This document shows, piece after piece, positions 1 to 8,444 of a stretch of DNA of 64,000 nucleotides; positions within the stretch are counted from its first letter, which is position 1, and each line of letters begins with the position of its first letter. The notes under the pieces were generated by a model, which was given only the letters and a program-made list of their open reading frames with translations, searched no databases and had not been told where the DNA came from. The stretch is taken from assembly GCF_900114615.1 (NCBI RefSeq), contig NZ_FOTS01000027.1:1-64000 (forward strand), in the 5' to 3' direction. The position numbers were made by a program, and so were the translations under genes. The DNA comes from Pelosinus propionicus DSM 13327. GTDB lineage: Bacteria; Bacillota; Negativicutes; DSM-13327.

Positions 1-30
1 GAAACCGTAAATTTGCTTCCCATAAAAAAT

Positions 31-90
31 ATGCTCCTTCCTTGCAATAGACAGTTTTATTATTTCAACTGTCTATTACAAGGGGAGCAT
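31..90 (-). terminator. Imperfect inverted repeat, likely terminator downstream of the chemoreceptor gene
   Basis: Two arms of 22-24 nt (ATGCTCC...ATAGACAG and its complement) surround a 14-nt AT-rich loop. Read on the minus strand, the hairpin is followed by a run of T (ATTTTTTATG), as in an intrinsic terminator. It lies about 160 bp beyond the stop of the leftward chemoreceptor gene. I see no other gene in bases 1-248. Confidence 0.5.
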
Positions 91-248
91 ATCAGGTAAT
101 TAGCGGCTTTCCTCTTTTTTCAAAAATTGGGATTTAGATGAGGAGCGAACCTCAATCTTGCATATCCCACTTTTATTTGATCATCGTATGGGTGGCTTCA
201 TGTTCTTGCTCCAAATCTTGCTGTCGGCGCAAAAAAGCATTTCGTTTT

Positions 249-2228
249 TCAAGTTTGGAAGAACCGTACGGTTTCTTGCAAATTTTGCGCCATTTTAGCC
301 ATATTCTTACTGGCACAGGCAACTTCATGTATGGAAGCCGACTGCTGCTCGGTGGCCGCTGATACCGACTCGGCTTCAACGGCCGACTGCTTACTCAAAT
401 CATTAATCCGATGTACAGAGGATACTATCTGCTGACTACCTATCTCCATCTGCTGCATAGCATCGGAAATCTCCATGATTTGTTCGGCTACCTGCGTGAC
501 GATCTCGTCGATTTCCTTGAAGGATCTACCGGCATCTTTCACCGCTTGAGCCCCCAGACTTACTTCACGAGTACCGCTGCTCATAGCGGTTACCGCTTTA
601 GCCGTTTCCCTTTGTATTTCTCCAATGAGCGTGGCAATCTGTTTTGCTGCATCTTCCGATTGTTCCGCCAATTTTCGAACCTCATCAGCCACAACGGCAA
701 AGCCACGACCTTGCTCCCCGGCCCGTGCCGCTTCGATCGCAGCATTAAGCGCCAAAAGATTCGTTTGTCCGGCAATGCCGGCAATAGTCTCGACAATTTG
801 TCCTATTTCTTTGGACCGCTCTCCCAAATTAGCTACTAGATTAGCTGAAGTGTTTACGGTTTCCTCTATCAATCCCATTTGGCTGACCGCCTTATTGATG
901 GATTGATCACTCACCTTCGCTTTTCCAGCCGCTTGAGAGGTTTTCTCCACCACATGATTAGCATCTACAGCCATCTGTTGGATATTACCGGAAATCTTAT
1001 GAACCACCGCTACTGTATTTTCTATGGCACTCAACTGCTGATCTGCTCCCATGGCAATATGGGAAATTGACCCCGCAACTTGCGTGGATGCCTCTGCTGA
1101 TTCTTGCGCGCTAGCCGTCAGTTGTTCCGAAGAGGCCGCAACCTGTTCAGCGCTGCCATTCACCTCTACAATCAAATTACGCAGGTTATGCACCATTTTA
1201 TTAAAACCTCTAGCCAAATCAGCAACCTCATCCTTTCCTCGAATCACCGCCTGCACGGTAAGATTGCCGTCCGATACCACATTAACCTGTGCAGCCAACT
1301 CTTCCACCGGCTGAACAATGCGCTTGGCTGTAAAGAATGTCACTAGAACGATGAGCAGAATTGCTACTATGGTAATACCGATAAACATCCACCTGAGGGT
1401 AACCAGCGGCTTATTTACAACCTCTTCCGGCACACAGATAGCCAACACCCAACCAGTGGAGGGAATCTTTTGATGTATCATTATGATATCAGTATTATTA
1501 AGGCGATAATTGATAAAGCCTTGGTCTTTGCCTAACATCGTTTTGGCCTGCTCTGCCAGGTCCTTCAACTTAGGATCCGTCAAGAAATTGGCATTTACCA
1601 GTTCAGGATTAGGATGAGCCAGAATGATGCCCTTGTTGTCAATTAAATAAGCATAGCCATTGCCGTTAATGGTAATGTTTTTTACCGTATCCACCAACGT
1701 TTCCAGAAAAAAATCCACAGCAAGAACGCCCTTAAGCTGACCGCTGGCATTCATCATCGGCACCCCCACCGATACTGCCATCTTATTGGTCTGCACATCC
1801 AGATATGGATCATTAATACTTAAACTACCCTTTCTTACGGTCTCAGCATACCAAGGACGTGAGCGGGGATCATAGGTAGCTGGAGGAATCCATCCATCGC
1901 CATCAACATGTGCACCATCAGCCGCGCCGTAGTACAAAGCGGACAGATCTTTATCCACGTTTTTGTAGCCTGCCACCATAGGTACGGTTATTTTATTGTC
2001 GCCATTAAGCGTTTGCAACGTACCAAGCTTCATTTCCAGCATTTTTGTCTTAGCAATCATCCATCCATCCATCTTGTTCACATGAGCATTAATACTCTCG
2101 GTCATTTCCCGCTTGATGCCATTATCCACTTGCTCCTTGGCGAATAGATAGCCTCCTAAGGATACGAACAGCAAAACTCCAAATGTCGACAGGGAAAAAA
2201 TTAAAGTTAGCTTTCCTCTTAGTTTCAA
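249..2228 (-). CDS. Methyl-accepting chemotaxis protein with dCACHE sensor
   Basis: This is a membrane chemoreceptor that binds a small ligand outside the cell and controls the CheA kinase inside. A first membrane helix at about residues 7-29 is followed by an extracellular double-CACHE region (about 35-275, with a typical SRPWY segment), a second helix (about 281-303), a HAMP linker, and a long cytoplasmic coiled coil. The signalling tip is clear: [20 protein letters not shown]. The 659-residue length is normal. The gene lies downstream of the hydroxyproline island on the same strand but behind a terminator, so it is probably its own unit. dCACHE receptors often sense amino acids, so a ligand related to the neighbouring catabolic genes is possible but not shown. 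The protein ends RFFQT; a one-base shift would read RFFKL and continue for about 26 codons. Confidence 0.95.
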   Translation of the reverse strand: MKLRGKLTLIFSLSTFGVLLFVSLGGYLFAKEQVDNGIKREMTESINAHVNKMDGWMIAKTKMLEMKLGTLQTLNGDNKITVPMVAGYKNVDKDLSALYYGAADGAHVDGDGWIPPATYDPRSRPWYAETVRKGSLSINDPYLDVQTNKMAVSVGVPMMNASGQLKGVLAVDFFLETLVDTVKNITINGNGYAYLIDNKGIILAHPNPELVNANFLTDPKLKDLAEQAKTMLGKDQGFINYRLNNTDIIMIHQKIPSTGWVLAICVPEEVVNKPLVTLRWMFIGITIVAILLIVLVTFFTAKRIVQPVEELAAQVNVVSDGNLTVQAVIRGKDEVADLARGFNKMVHNLRNLIVEVNGSAEQVAASSEQLTASAQESAEASTQVAGSISHIAMGADQQLSAIENTVAVVHKISGNIQQMAVDANHVVEKTSQAAGKAKVSDQSINKAVSQMGLIEETVNTSANLVANLGERSKEIGQIVETIAGIAGQTNLLALNAAIEAARAGEQGRGFAVVADEVRKLAEQSEDAAKQIATLIGEIQRETAKAVTAMSSGTREVSLGAQAVKDAGRSFKEIDEIVTQVAEQIMEISDAMQQMEIGSQQIVSSVHRINDLSKQSAVEAESVSAATEQQSASIHEVACASKNMAKMAQNLQETVRFFQT

Positions 2229-2292
2229 CGCACATCACCCCTTATTTTAAATATACCTGAAAACTTATGACCATGTGCTCTCGTTTTTAAAG

Positions 2293-2328
2293 AAAAACAG
2301 GAGCACACTTATATCTACTCCTGTTTTT
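2293..2328. terminator. Bidirectional intrinsic terminator between proC and the chemoreceptor gene
   Basis: An 11-bp perfect stem, AAAAACAGGAG paired with CTCCTGTTTTT, has a 14-nt loop and a T-run on each strand. It lies beyond the proC stop and separates the catabolic operon from the chemoreceptor gene. Confidence 0.8.
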
Positions 2329-2461
2329 AAATCTGAATTATATTCAATTGCCTTAACTAAATGACATTAGGCTAAGCTGGAATGTCTAAATATAGCAGTT
2401 GTCTGCTTGCAAAAGCTCTGTTTGCACCCCTTTTCAGATGCCTAAAAATAGTCAGAGAACC

Positions 2462-3265
2462 TTATTCGATAGAATTAGCCTTCTTGACAGCGGCAGTAAC
2501 CGATGTCATTAAAGCTGCTGCTAAGCCCTCCTGCTCAAGCGATTTTAATGCCTCAATCGTCACTCCTCCTGGAGATGTCATCTCATCAACCTTTACTGCC
2601 GGATGAGCACCGGTCACATCAAGTACCTGCGCTACGCCTAACATATTCTTAATAATAATGTTGCGTGCCTCCCTACGGCTAAAACCTACATATACGCCAG
2701 CGTTTATTAACCCCTCTACCGTTTTGTATATCCAAAGCGGACCTGAACAACTAAAGGCGGTAAAGGTATCGAACATATTTTCTGCGATATACATCGTCTG
2801 ACCTAATGCGTTTAGAATCGCTGTGACGACTTCCTTATCATTATCGTCAAGGTTAGCATTTACGCAAGCAGCACTATGACCATTGCCAGACTGAATAAGA
2901 GTATTAGGCATCACACGCAGTACTTTTTTATCACTGCCAACCTGACTCTCTAGGGTTGCAATTGTGACACCGGCGGCGATTGACAGTACGATCGTCTTTT
3001 CGTTAATAAGTTCCTTAAGCACCTTGGTAACGCTTGGTACTTGCGGTGGATTTACAGCTATAATAATCACATCCGCTTCCTTTATAGCCGCAGTTGCATC
3101 TGTAAGAGCAAAGACGCCATAGGTGCTGGACAGATATTCACAACGCGCTGGGAATAGCTCGCTTACTGTGATGTTTTTCGGAGTAGCTACCCCATTGTTA
3201 AGTAGTCCTCTCATTATACCTTCCGCCATGTTGCCGCCACCACAAAAAACAATTTTCTTATTCAT
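2462..3265 (-). CDS. proC: Pyrroline-5-carboxylate reductase
   Basis: This enzyme reduces 1-pyrroline-5-carboxylate to L-proline with NAD(P)H in the cytoplasm. The N-terminus carries the dinucleotide-binding loop FCGGGNMAEGI. The C-terminus carries the family signature MTSPGGVTIEALKSLEQ, part of the all-alpha dimer domain. Its 267 residues match the usual ProC length. It is the last gene of the ortA-ortB unit, 93 bp after ortB, and is followed by a terminator. In hydroxyproline-using clostridia a ProC reduces the product of the dehydratase HypD. Its place here may mean proline is made or handled alongside hydroxyproline, or that it removes a cyclic imine by-product. Family assignment is firm; the metabolic role in this cluster is inference. 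Confidence 0.93.
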   Translation of the reverse strand: MNKKIVFCGGGNMAEGIMRGLLNNGVATPKNITVSELFPARCEYLSSTYGVFALTDATAAIKEADVIIIAVNPPQVPSVTKVLKELINEKTIVLSIAAGVTIATLESQVGSDKKVLRVMPNTLIQSGNGHSAACVNANLDDNDKEVVTAILNALGQTMYIAENMFDTFTAFSCSGPLWIYKTVEGLINAGVYVGFSRREARNIIIKNMLGVAQVLDVTGAHPAVKVDEMTSPGGVTIEALKSLEQEGLAAALMTSVTAAVKKANSIE

Positions 3266-3358
3266 ATATAACTCTCCTTCTCCTAATAAATTTTTTTTTA
3301 AAAAATTGCCTTATAAATTTCCATCGTTATTAGATCATATTCAATAGTCAATGTAAAT

Positions 3359-4774
3359 TTACTTTAATTCTAAAGTCCTTTTCACAAACTCTTCATTAGT
3401 CTTAGTTTCTTCTATTAAGAATCTCATGTCTTCTGCTGTTAAATCTTTTGGATCAACGCCGCTCTTCTTACAAGCCTTTTTGATCATTGACTGTCTGAAA
3501 CGATTAATATCAGCTTCCTGATGCTTGATATATCCAGGATTCTTTGGAAGTATAATGTTTTCACCTGGCTTATCTTCTTTTGCAGGATCACCAAACTTGA
3601 TTTCTATTCCATTTTCTCTCGCAAAAGTAAGCTGTGGCTGAATGTGTTTACCTGCTCCTGTGTATTCAGTTTCGCTGACTACGAGGACTGCATCTTCTGG
3701 AAGTTCCTGAGCCAATGAGAATGCTGCAGCTAATGCAGTATTTCCTGCCGGTCCTCTTTCGATACCTTCCAGGTTAGCCAGAGCTTCAGTCATGTACATA
3801 ACTTCCCCCTGGGTAATAGTTACATAACGATCCGTATAACGAAGAGTTCTTGTTGCCGCACGAGGAACGTCGGACAGATCAGGGTCGGTCGTATGAGGAA
3901 CAGCGAAACCAGTATGTCCTGTCGTACAAGACTTTCTATTGAACTGGGAATCAGAAGCCATGTGAAGACCCGTAAGATCAATAGCTGCAGCTACCATCTG
4001 CGTGTTCGCGCAGCCTGCTTTCATAATTCCACGGGCTGTTCCTGTAATCATGCCGCCCCCTGCAGTTGTGCAAACAACCATATCCGGATCTTTTCCCACA
4101 AATTCGCGGCACTGCATAGCAATTTCGTATCCGAGTGTTTCAATACCTGCTATACCGAACGGTGAATACAGAGAAGCGTTAAAATATCCTGTATCCTCCA
4201 TAATTGACAGAAATGAGTAGAATAATTCAGGCCCTACGGTGAGCTGAACTACTTCGGCACCGTATGCTTCACACGCTCTTGCTTTTTCAACGATTTCAGG
4301 CTGACCCACTCCTCTTGAGTCATAGCACTCCTGTACAATGATGCACTCTAATCCCTGCATAGCCGCCTGAGATGCCACTGCTGCACCATAATTGCCGGAA
4401 GTAGCTGCCATAACCCCCTTGTAGCCTAACTTCTTTGCGTGAGCAACTGCACAAGCCGCTCTTCTTGCCTTGAAGCTTCCGGAAGCATTAGCCGCTTCGT
4501 CTTTTGCAAAAATTCTCGCACCATATCCTGGTTTTGCATATTTTCTTGCAAGTTCGGTCAAGTTTCTTAGTTCCAGAAGCGGAGTATTACCAACACCGGT
4601 TCTAGATTGAATTTTTGTAATTTCATCTAATGTATAATTTGTAGCATTCATCAATGCTTCATAATCGAATGCCACTGAACCTGACTCGAATTCCTGATAG
4701 TCAAGTCCGAGTGCTGTCTTCATGATATCATTGGCTCTTCCCATTACGGAATCATAATCTTTTGCTAAAGCCAT
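3359..4774 (-). CDS. ortB: 2-amino-4-oxopentanoate thiolase, PLP-binding large subunit
   Basis: With OrtA this subunit cleaves 2-amino-4-oxopentanoate with CoA to alanine and acetyl-CoA, the last step of the clostridial ornithine pathway. It is a fold-type II PLP enzyme related to threonine synthase. The Schiff-base lysine is K102 in GSFKARR, a substrate loop TSGNYGAA lies near 124, and a glycine-rich phosphate loop is TTAGGGMITG. The 471-residue length fits OrtB of amino-acid fermenters. Its start overlaps the ortA stop by one base (TAATG), so translation is likely coupled. No ornithine aminomutase or diaminopentanoate dehydrogenase lies nearby, so here the substrate probably comes from hydroxyproline ring opening by the glycyl radical enzyme upstream. 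Confidence 0.9.
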   Translation of the reverse strand: MALAKDYDSVMGRANDIMKTALGLDYQEFESGSVAFDYEALMNATNYTLDEITKIQSRTGVGNTPLLELRNLTELARKYAKPGYGARIFAKDEAANASGSFKARRAACAVAHAKKLGYKGVMAATSGNYGAAVASQAAMQGLECIIVQECYDSRGVGQPEIVEKARACEAYGAEVVQLTVGPELFYSFLSIMEDTGYFNASLYSPFGIAGIETLGYEIAMQCREFVGKDPDMVVCTTAGGGMITGTARGIMKAGCANTQMVAAAIDLTGLHMASDSQFNRKSCTTGHTGFAVPHTTDPDLSDVPRAATRTLRYTDRYVTITQGEVMYMTEALANLEGIERGPAGNTALAAAFSLAQELPEDAVLVVSETEYTGAGKHIQPQLTFARENGIEIKFGDPAKEDKPGENIILPKNPGYIKHQEADINRFRQSMIKKACKKSGVDPKDLTAEDMRFLIEETKTNEEFVKRTLELK

Positions 4775-5076
4775 TATTTGTCACCTCCAAACATGATCTC
4801 TCTCAGCTGCCTGTCAATCTCTATGAATTCGGGTACAAACTTGCCATAACTGTGTGTATAGTAAGGTCCTTCTTCGATGAGAGTTCCCTTTACCATACGG
4901 TTAGCTGCCGTCTTTACTGTTACTTTCTCACCGATATTAGCGGATTCATCCTGCAGGAATCCTTTCGTCCACTGCTGAAGGTCACATTTCTGCGTATCTT
5001 CAGGAAGTCTGGCAGTTCTTTCTGCCGCCTTAAGTACTATTGAATGAATGCGCACCCAATCGCCTCTTTTAGCCAT
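4774..5076 (-). CDS. ortA: 2-amino-4-oxopentanoate thiolase, small subunit
   Basis: This small partner of OrtB has 100 residues, as expected for OrtA. It begins AKRGDWVRIHS and ends in a GPYYTHSYGKFVPEF segment typical of the family, with no other recognisable domain. It pairs with OrtB in the CoA-dependent cleavage of 2-amino-4-oxopentanoate. The gene sits 33 bp after the B12 mutase gene and overlaps ortB by one base, with an AGGAG-type ribosome site. I rely on size, the family-like sequence and strict pairing with ortB; the small subunit has no catalytic signature that I can point to. Confidence 0.87.
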   Translation of the reverse strand: MAKRGDWVRIHSIVLKAAERTARLPEDTQKCDLQQWTKGFLQDESANIGEKVTVKTAANRMVKGTLIEEGPYYTHSYGKFVPEFIEIDRQLREIMFGGDK

Positions 5077-5109
5077 TTTGTTTCTCTCCTTTGAAATTAT
5101 TGATATCAG

Positions 5110-6861
5110 CTATTTATATGAAGCAATAACATCTACGATTGTATCTACATTATTATCGGCGTTAATGCCCATTTCTCTGAGCATATCGGAGACATCAACC
5201 GGAATGTCGCTGCCGCCAACAGGCTCATTAAGGCGACCGCCCATCAGTACATGGATGCCCTCAAGATTTGCTTCCTTCAAACTTATCAAAAGGTCTTTGC
5301 CGAAGCTGTATGCCATGCCGTTATATGTGCCTAACGCAATCACATTGCTGCCTGTTTCAATAAGTGTATCGGCAATCTCCGCGATCGACACTGTTGTCCC
5401 AAGGTCAAATACGTTAGCACCGGCCTTTTTTATTACATTCTTTATTATTTCTTTACCGAATTCATGAACATCTGTTGAGCCCACAACAACATTCATGCCT
5501 GTCAATGGTCCCGTTTCTTCAAATTTTTGCCTGGAAATTACATCATCCTGAATCTTACTTATTGTCTGGATAATACTTGTCGGACGGATAGGCACTCTGC
5601 CCCTCATGGCATTTTTGTCACCTGCCCCGACACCAAATGCCACTTCAAGCTGTTCAGGACCAATAGCCTTAAGCACCCCCGTAATCTGGCCGGCATGATT
5701 AATATCTATACCCAAATCATCCAAAGCATTAATGACTCTTTCAAAGAAAATGTTTCCGCCTGTTACCAATATCTCAGCTTCGGAATTTATCTTTTCCCAA
5801 TTAATGAACTTCTCATAATAGGGGGCCTTTTCCATCATCATATCCACCGCACAATGCGCTTCTATCATTTCCTCTGCAGATGGTATTCTTATTGCTTCGG
5901 TCAAAGGTACGGGGGCAATCGCGTATCCACTAGGATATTTCATCTGGCAAATAATATCTGCCAGGGAATACGAACAAAGTGCTCCATAATTTCTCGATAT
6001 ATCCGTGCCATAGTCTATTGTATTGCCATTAATAAAAGAGCCGGGAGTACCATATTTATCAATCATCCCCATCGCCCTATTAAAGACGATACGAAGTACA
6101 GAATCACTGAATAAATTGCCATAGGTATGAGCCACTCTTCCTCCCAAAAGCTCTTCCGCTATATATCTTTCCAGCTTGGCCCATCCTACAAGGTTTGCAA
6201 CATCGTGGAACTGCGCACCATAACCATCATCTAAGTTGCAGTGCAGCACAGCACCCGCATCTTTAAATTCAGCCATTATCGCTATGGCCTTCATGTAATT
6301 TTCGGTACGATAAAGCTCTAGGTCGAGACCCGGATATTCATAAGTAAAATACTGAGCAAGGTTTCCAATGGCTGTAACACCAGCCCGAAGTCCACTAACT
6401 GTATTTTCCACTGAATTTAAAGAGCCGATCATATGATCCCCAAGGTGTGGCTGTACAGGTACAACCTGGCCGAGAGCATTCCATTCTTCCTGCGTCTGAA
6501 AAATAAGGCTGCCTCCTGCTTGGAATTTATTGCGATATTCTTTAGGCACACCCATGACCCAGTCCAGAGCCACGCCCAGACGGTCTATAAAAGAGCCTGC
6601 TCTTTCCAGCCCCTTGTATACTGTCTTAAAGCCTTGCTCCGTCGCCGACCAGGAGTTCCATCCAATGACAGAGTGCTTCATGAGCTTTCCGGCCTTTATC
6701 ATGTTGCGCTTATACTCTGCCTCGGATTTAACACCATGCTTTTTCATAAACAAGGTTTCTCCAATGGAAAACTCTGATGCAATTTTTTTTGCATCACCCA
6801 GAACGGACTGCATATCCGGCAATTCCTTCTCATTAAATCTTCTTTTTATTTGAATATCCAT
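5110..6861 (-). CDS. Adenosylcobalamin-dependent mutase, glutamate-mutase-like, with fused B12-binding domain
   Basis: The protein looks like glutamate (methylaspartate) mutase with the catalytic E and cobalamin-binding S parts in one chain of 583 residues; in glutamate mutase they are usually separate (about 480 and 137). Residues about 60-445 resemble the TIM-barrel E subunit. Residues about 455-583 form the cobalamin domain with the base-off motif DVHEFG (D464, H466, G469), then GTYNG and LMGGRLNE in place of the usual later loops. No PLP-binding insert like that of ornithine 4,5-aminomutase is visible. It is 14 bp behind a mutL gene, its expected reactivation partner, and directly precedes ortAB. 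The substrate is unknown to me: the described hydroxyproline C-N lyase route does not need a carbon-skeleton mutase. The ribosome site AAGGAG lies 8 nt before the ATG. Confidence 0.85.
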   Translation of the reverse strand: MDIQIKRRFNEKELPDMQSVLGDAKKIASEFSIGETLFMKKHGVKSEAEYKRNMIKAGKLMKHSVIGWNSWSATEQGFKTVYKGLERAGSFIDRLGVALDWVMGVPKEYRNKFQAGGSLIFQTQEEWNALGQVVPVQPHLGDHMIGSLNSVENTVSGLRAGVTAIGNLAQYFTYEYPGLDLELYRTENYMKAIAIMAEFKDAGAVLHCNLDDGYGAQFHDVANLVGWAKLERYIAEELLGGRVAHTYGNLFSDSVLRIVFNRAMGMIDKYGTPGSFINGNTIDYGTDISRNYGALCSYSLADIICQMKYPSGYAIAPVPLTEAIRIPSAEEMIEAHCAVDMMMEKAPYYEKFINWEKINSEAEILVTGGNIFFERVINALDDLGIDINHAGQITGVLKAIGPEQLEVAFGVGAGDKNAMRGRVPIRPTSIIQTISKIQDDVISRQKFEETGPLTGMNVVVGSTDVHEFGKEIIKNVIKKAGANVFDLGTTVSIAEIADTLIETGSNVIALGTYNGMAYSFGKDLLISLKEANLEGIHVLMGGRLNEPVGGSDIPVDVSDMLREMGINADNNVDTIVDVIASYK

Positions 6862-6875
6862 ACCAAATGCTCCTT

Positions 6876-8279
6876 TTAAGTCAATCTAAGGCTTCTCTTC
6901 ATTATGGAAATGGCTGCATCTTCATCATATTTACGAAGAAGACCTGCGGCAAAAAAAACATAGTCATGATCCATCAAGGTACTAATCCTTTCGGGAAGTA
7001 ATATATGACCCGTTTCCGATGCATCTGCTCTCACATTTTCCAATATGGGGAAAGGATTTTCTTCATTAACGATAATTCCACCAGTTCCTATAATTGTTTT
7101 TATTTCCGTAAGGTTTTTACCACGCTGTACTAAACAGCAGCCATCATTAAATTCTTTTGCCACATAACCCGCATGACGTCTGGCAGAAATGTTCACTGCA
7201 CTGCATGCAATCTGATAGTCTATGATCTTTTCCCTGCTGTCATCAGCTATATAATCTTTACAGATGATGCGTTTCTCTATTGCTTCCTTAAGAAAGGTTT
7301 CAGATATACCACACCTTTCGGCAAGATTTTTTTCTCCTAATTCTCTTGTAAGACATATAGAGGATTCTCTCATTCCCATATCTCCTTCTACCGTCCTTTT
7401 GGCAAAAGGCTCAGGTGACCCTATACATTTTGCACCTTGAAAGCTTTTATTTTCGATATATGAATAAATATCTGTCGTTGCTCCGCCAATATCAGCCAGC
7501 ATAAAAGAACCGATACCTATTTCATTTTTTGTACCACGGCACAAAAGCGCTCCTGCCGAAAGCACTGCTGCAGGTGTCGGAATGATAGGTGCATCCATTT
7601 CTTTTTGCACAGAGCCTATACCCTTCATATTGGTGATTCTGTTCATAAACAAATTTCGAATTATGTCCGCTGTAGGCTCTATATTTAAAGAGCCTATAAC
7701 AGGCATTATATTTTCAGCTAAAAAACATTCTTTACCTTTGTTCATAAATATCTTTCTTATCTCTTGAGCCACAAAGGAGTTACCTGCATAGATTACGGGA
7801 ATTGCTAATTTGCTTTCGCTTAATACTGTTGCATTGTGGAGCAAACCATGCGTATTTCCACCTTCATATCCACCACACAAAAGGAGTATCTCAGCCCCTG
7901 CATCTTCTATTTCCTCCAGATCTTTTCCGGAAATAAGGCCGTTCATACTGAATACTATTTTTGCACCAGCGCTGAAACTGGCATTTCTGCCAGCTTCAAC
8001 ACTTACAGCCTTAGTTAGTCCCACTACAGCCATTCTCAGGCCACCTGCGGCACTGCTTGTAGCAAGTTTTAACGCAGATTTAAAATTCTCATGACCAATT
8101 GCAGTCCTTGCAGCATCAAAACACTGGCAAAGACCGATTGCCGCATCAGTATGCACCGTAGAAGGAAACTTATCGGTGGCAACAACTTTGCGTTCCCCTA
8201 TATTAACACACACCATCTTCGTATAGGTGCTTCCAAAATCCACAAGAATAGCAAATTTCAGAGTTAATCCTCTCTCCAT
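6876..8279 (-). CDS. MutL/GlmL-type reactivating ATPase for a B12-dependent mutase
   Basis: This is an actin-fold ATPase of the family encoded beside glutamate mutase and ornithine aminomutase genes, thought to repair or reload the cobalamin enzyme. Visible signatures are the phosphate-1 loop DFGSTYTK near the N-terminus, SSAAGGLRM at about 75, ADIGGATTDIYS (phosphate-2 loop) at about 262, and RTVEGDMGMR. It is 467 residues long, normal for the family. The gene lies 14 bp upstream of the fused mutase gene, so the two form a pair. It is unrelated to the DNA mismatch protein MutL. The start follows an AGGAGAGAG ribosome site; a start a few codons later cannot be excluded. Confidence 0.88.
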   Translation of the reverse strand: MERGLTLKFAILVDFGSTYTKMVCVNIGERKVVATDKFPSTVHTDAAIGLCQCFDAARTAIGHENFKSALKLATSSAAGGLRMAVVGLTKAVSVEAGRNASFSAGAKIVFSMNGLISGKDLEEIEDAGAEILLLCGGYEGGNTHGLLHNATVLSESKLAIPVIYAGNSFVAQEIRKIFMNKGKECFLAENIMPVIGSLNIEPTADIIRNLFMNRITNMKGIGSVQKEMDAPIIPTPAAVLSAGALLCRGTKNEIGIGSFMLADIGGATTDIYSYIENKSFQGAKCIGSPEPFAKRTVEGDMGMRESSICLTRELGEKNLAERCGISETFLKEAIEKRIICKDYIADDSREKIIDYQIACSAVNISARRHAGYVAKEFNDGCCLVQRGKNLTEIKTIIGTGGIIVNEENPFPILENVRADASETGHILLPERISTLMDHDYVFFAAGLLRKYDEDAAISIMKRSLRLT

Positions 8280-8299
8280 AATATCTACTCTCTCCTAAT

Positions 8300-8332
8300 C
8301 TTTAAGCCAGTATTAAAAATACCAGCTTAAAG
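8300..8332 (-). other. Stem-loop in the mutL 5' leader
   Basis: On the minus strand a 15-bp stem (CTTTAAGC... with two G-U pairs) closes a TTT loop just upstream of the mutL ribosome site. No T-run follows it, so it looks more like an RNA processing or stability element than a terminator. It may mark a transcript boundary between the permease gene and mutL. Confidence 0.35.
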
Positions 8333-8444
8333 ATGTAGTTTTTAATAATTTTTCCAATTTTCGGAAAAATATTGATAGAATAATATTACCTCAACAAATG
8401 CAAGTAAAGGCATGGCGTTGCATTCTTTAAACTATTGCGGATAT

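Noticed and set aside
5527-6114. 195-codon plus-strand frame opposite the B12 mutase gene
   Set aside because: It is antisense to a gene with clear family motifs, lacks a ribosome site and has no recognisable protein features.
3359-8279. Calling the ortAB-mutase-mutL set the clostridial ornithine pathway
   Set aside because: There is no diaminopentanoate dehydrogenase, ornithine racemase or OraS, and the mutase lacks a PLP-binding insert and is too short for OraE.
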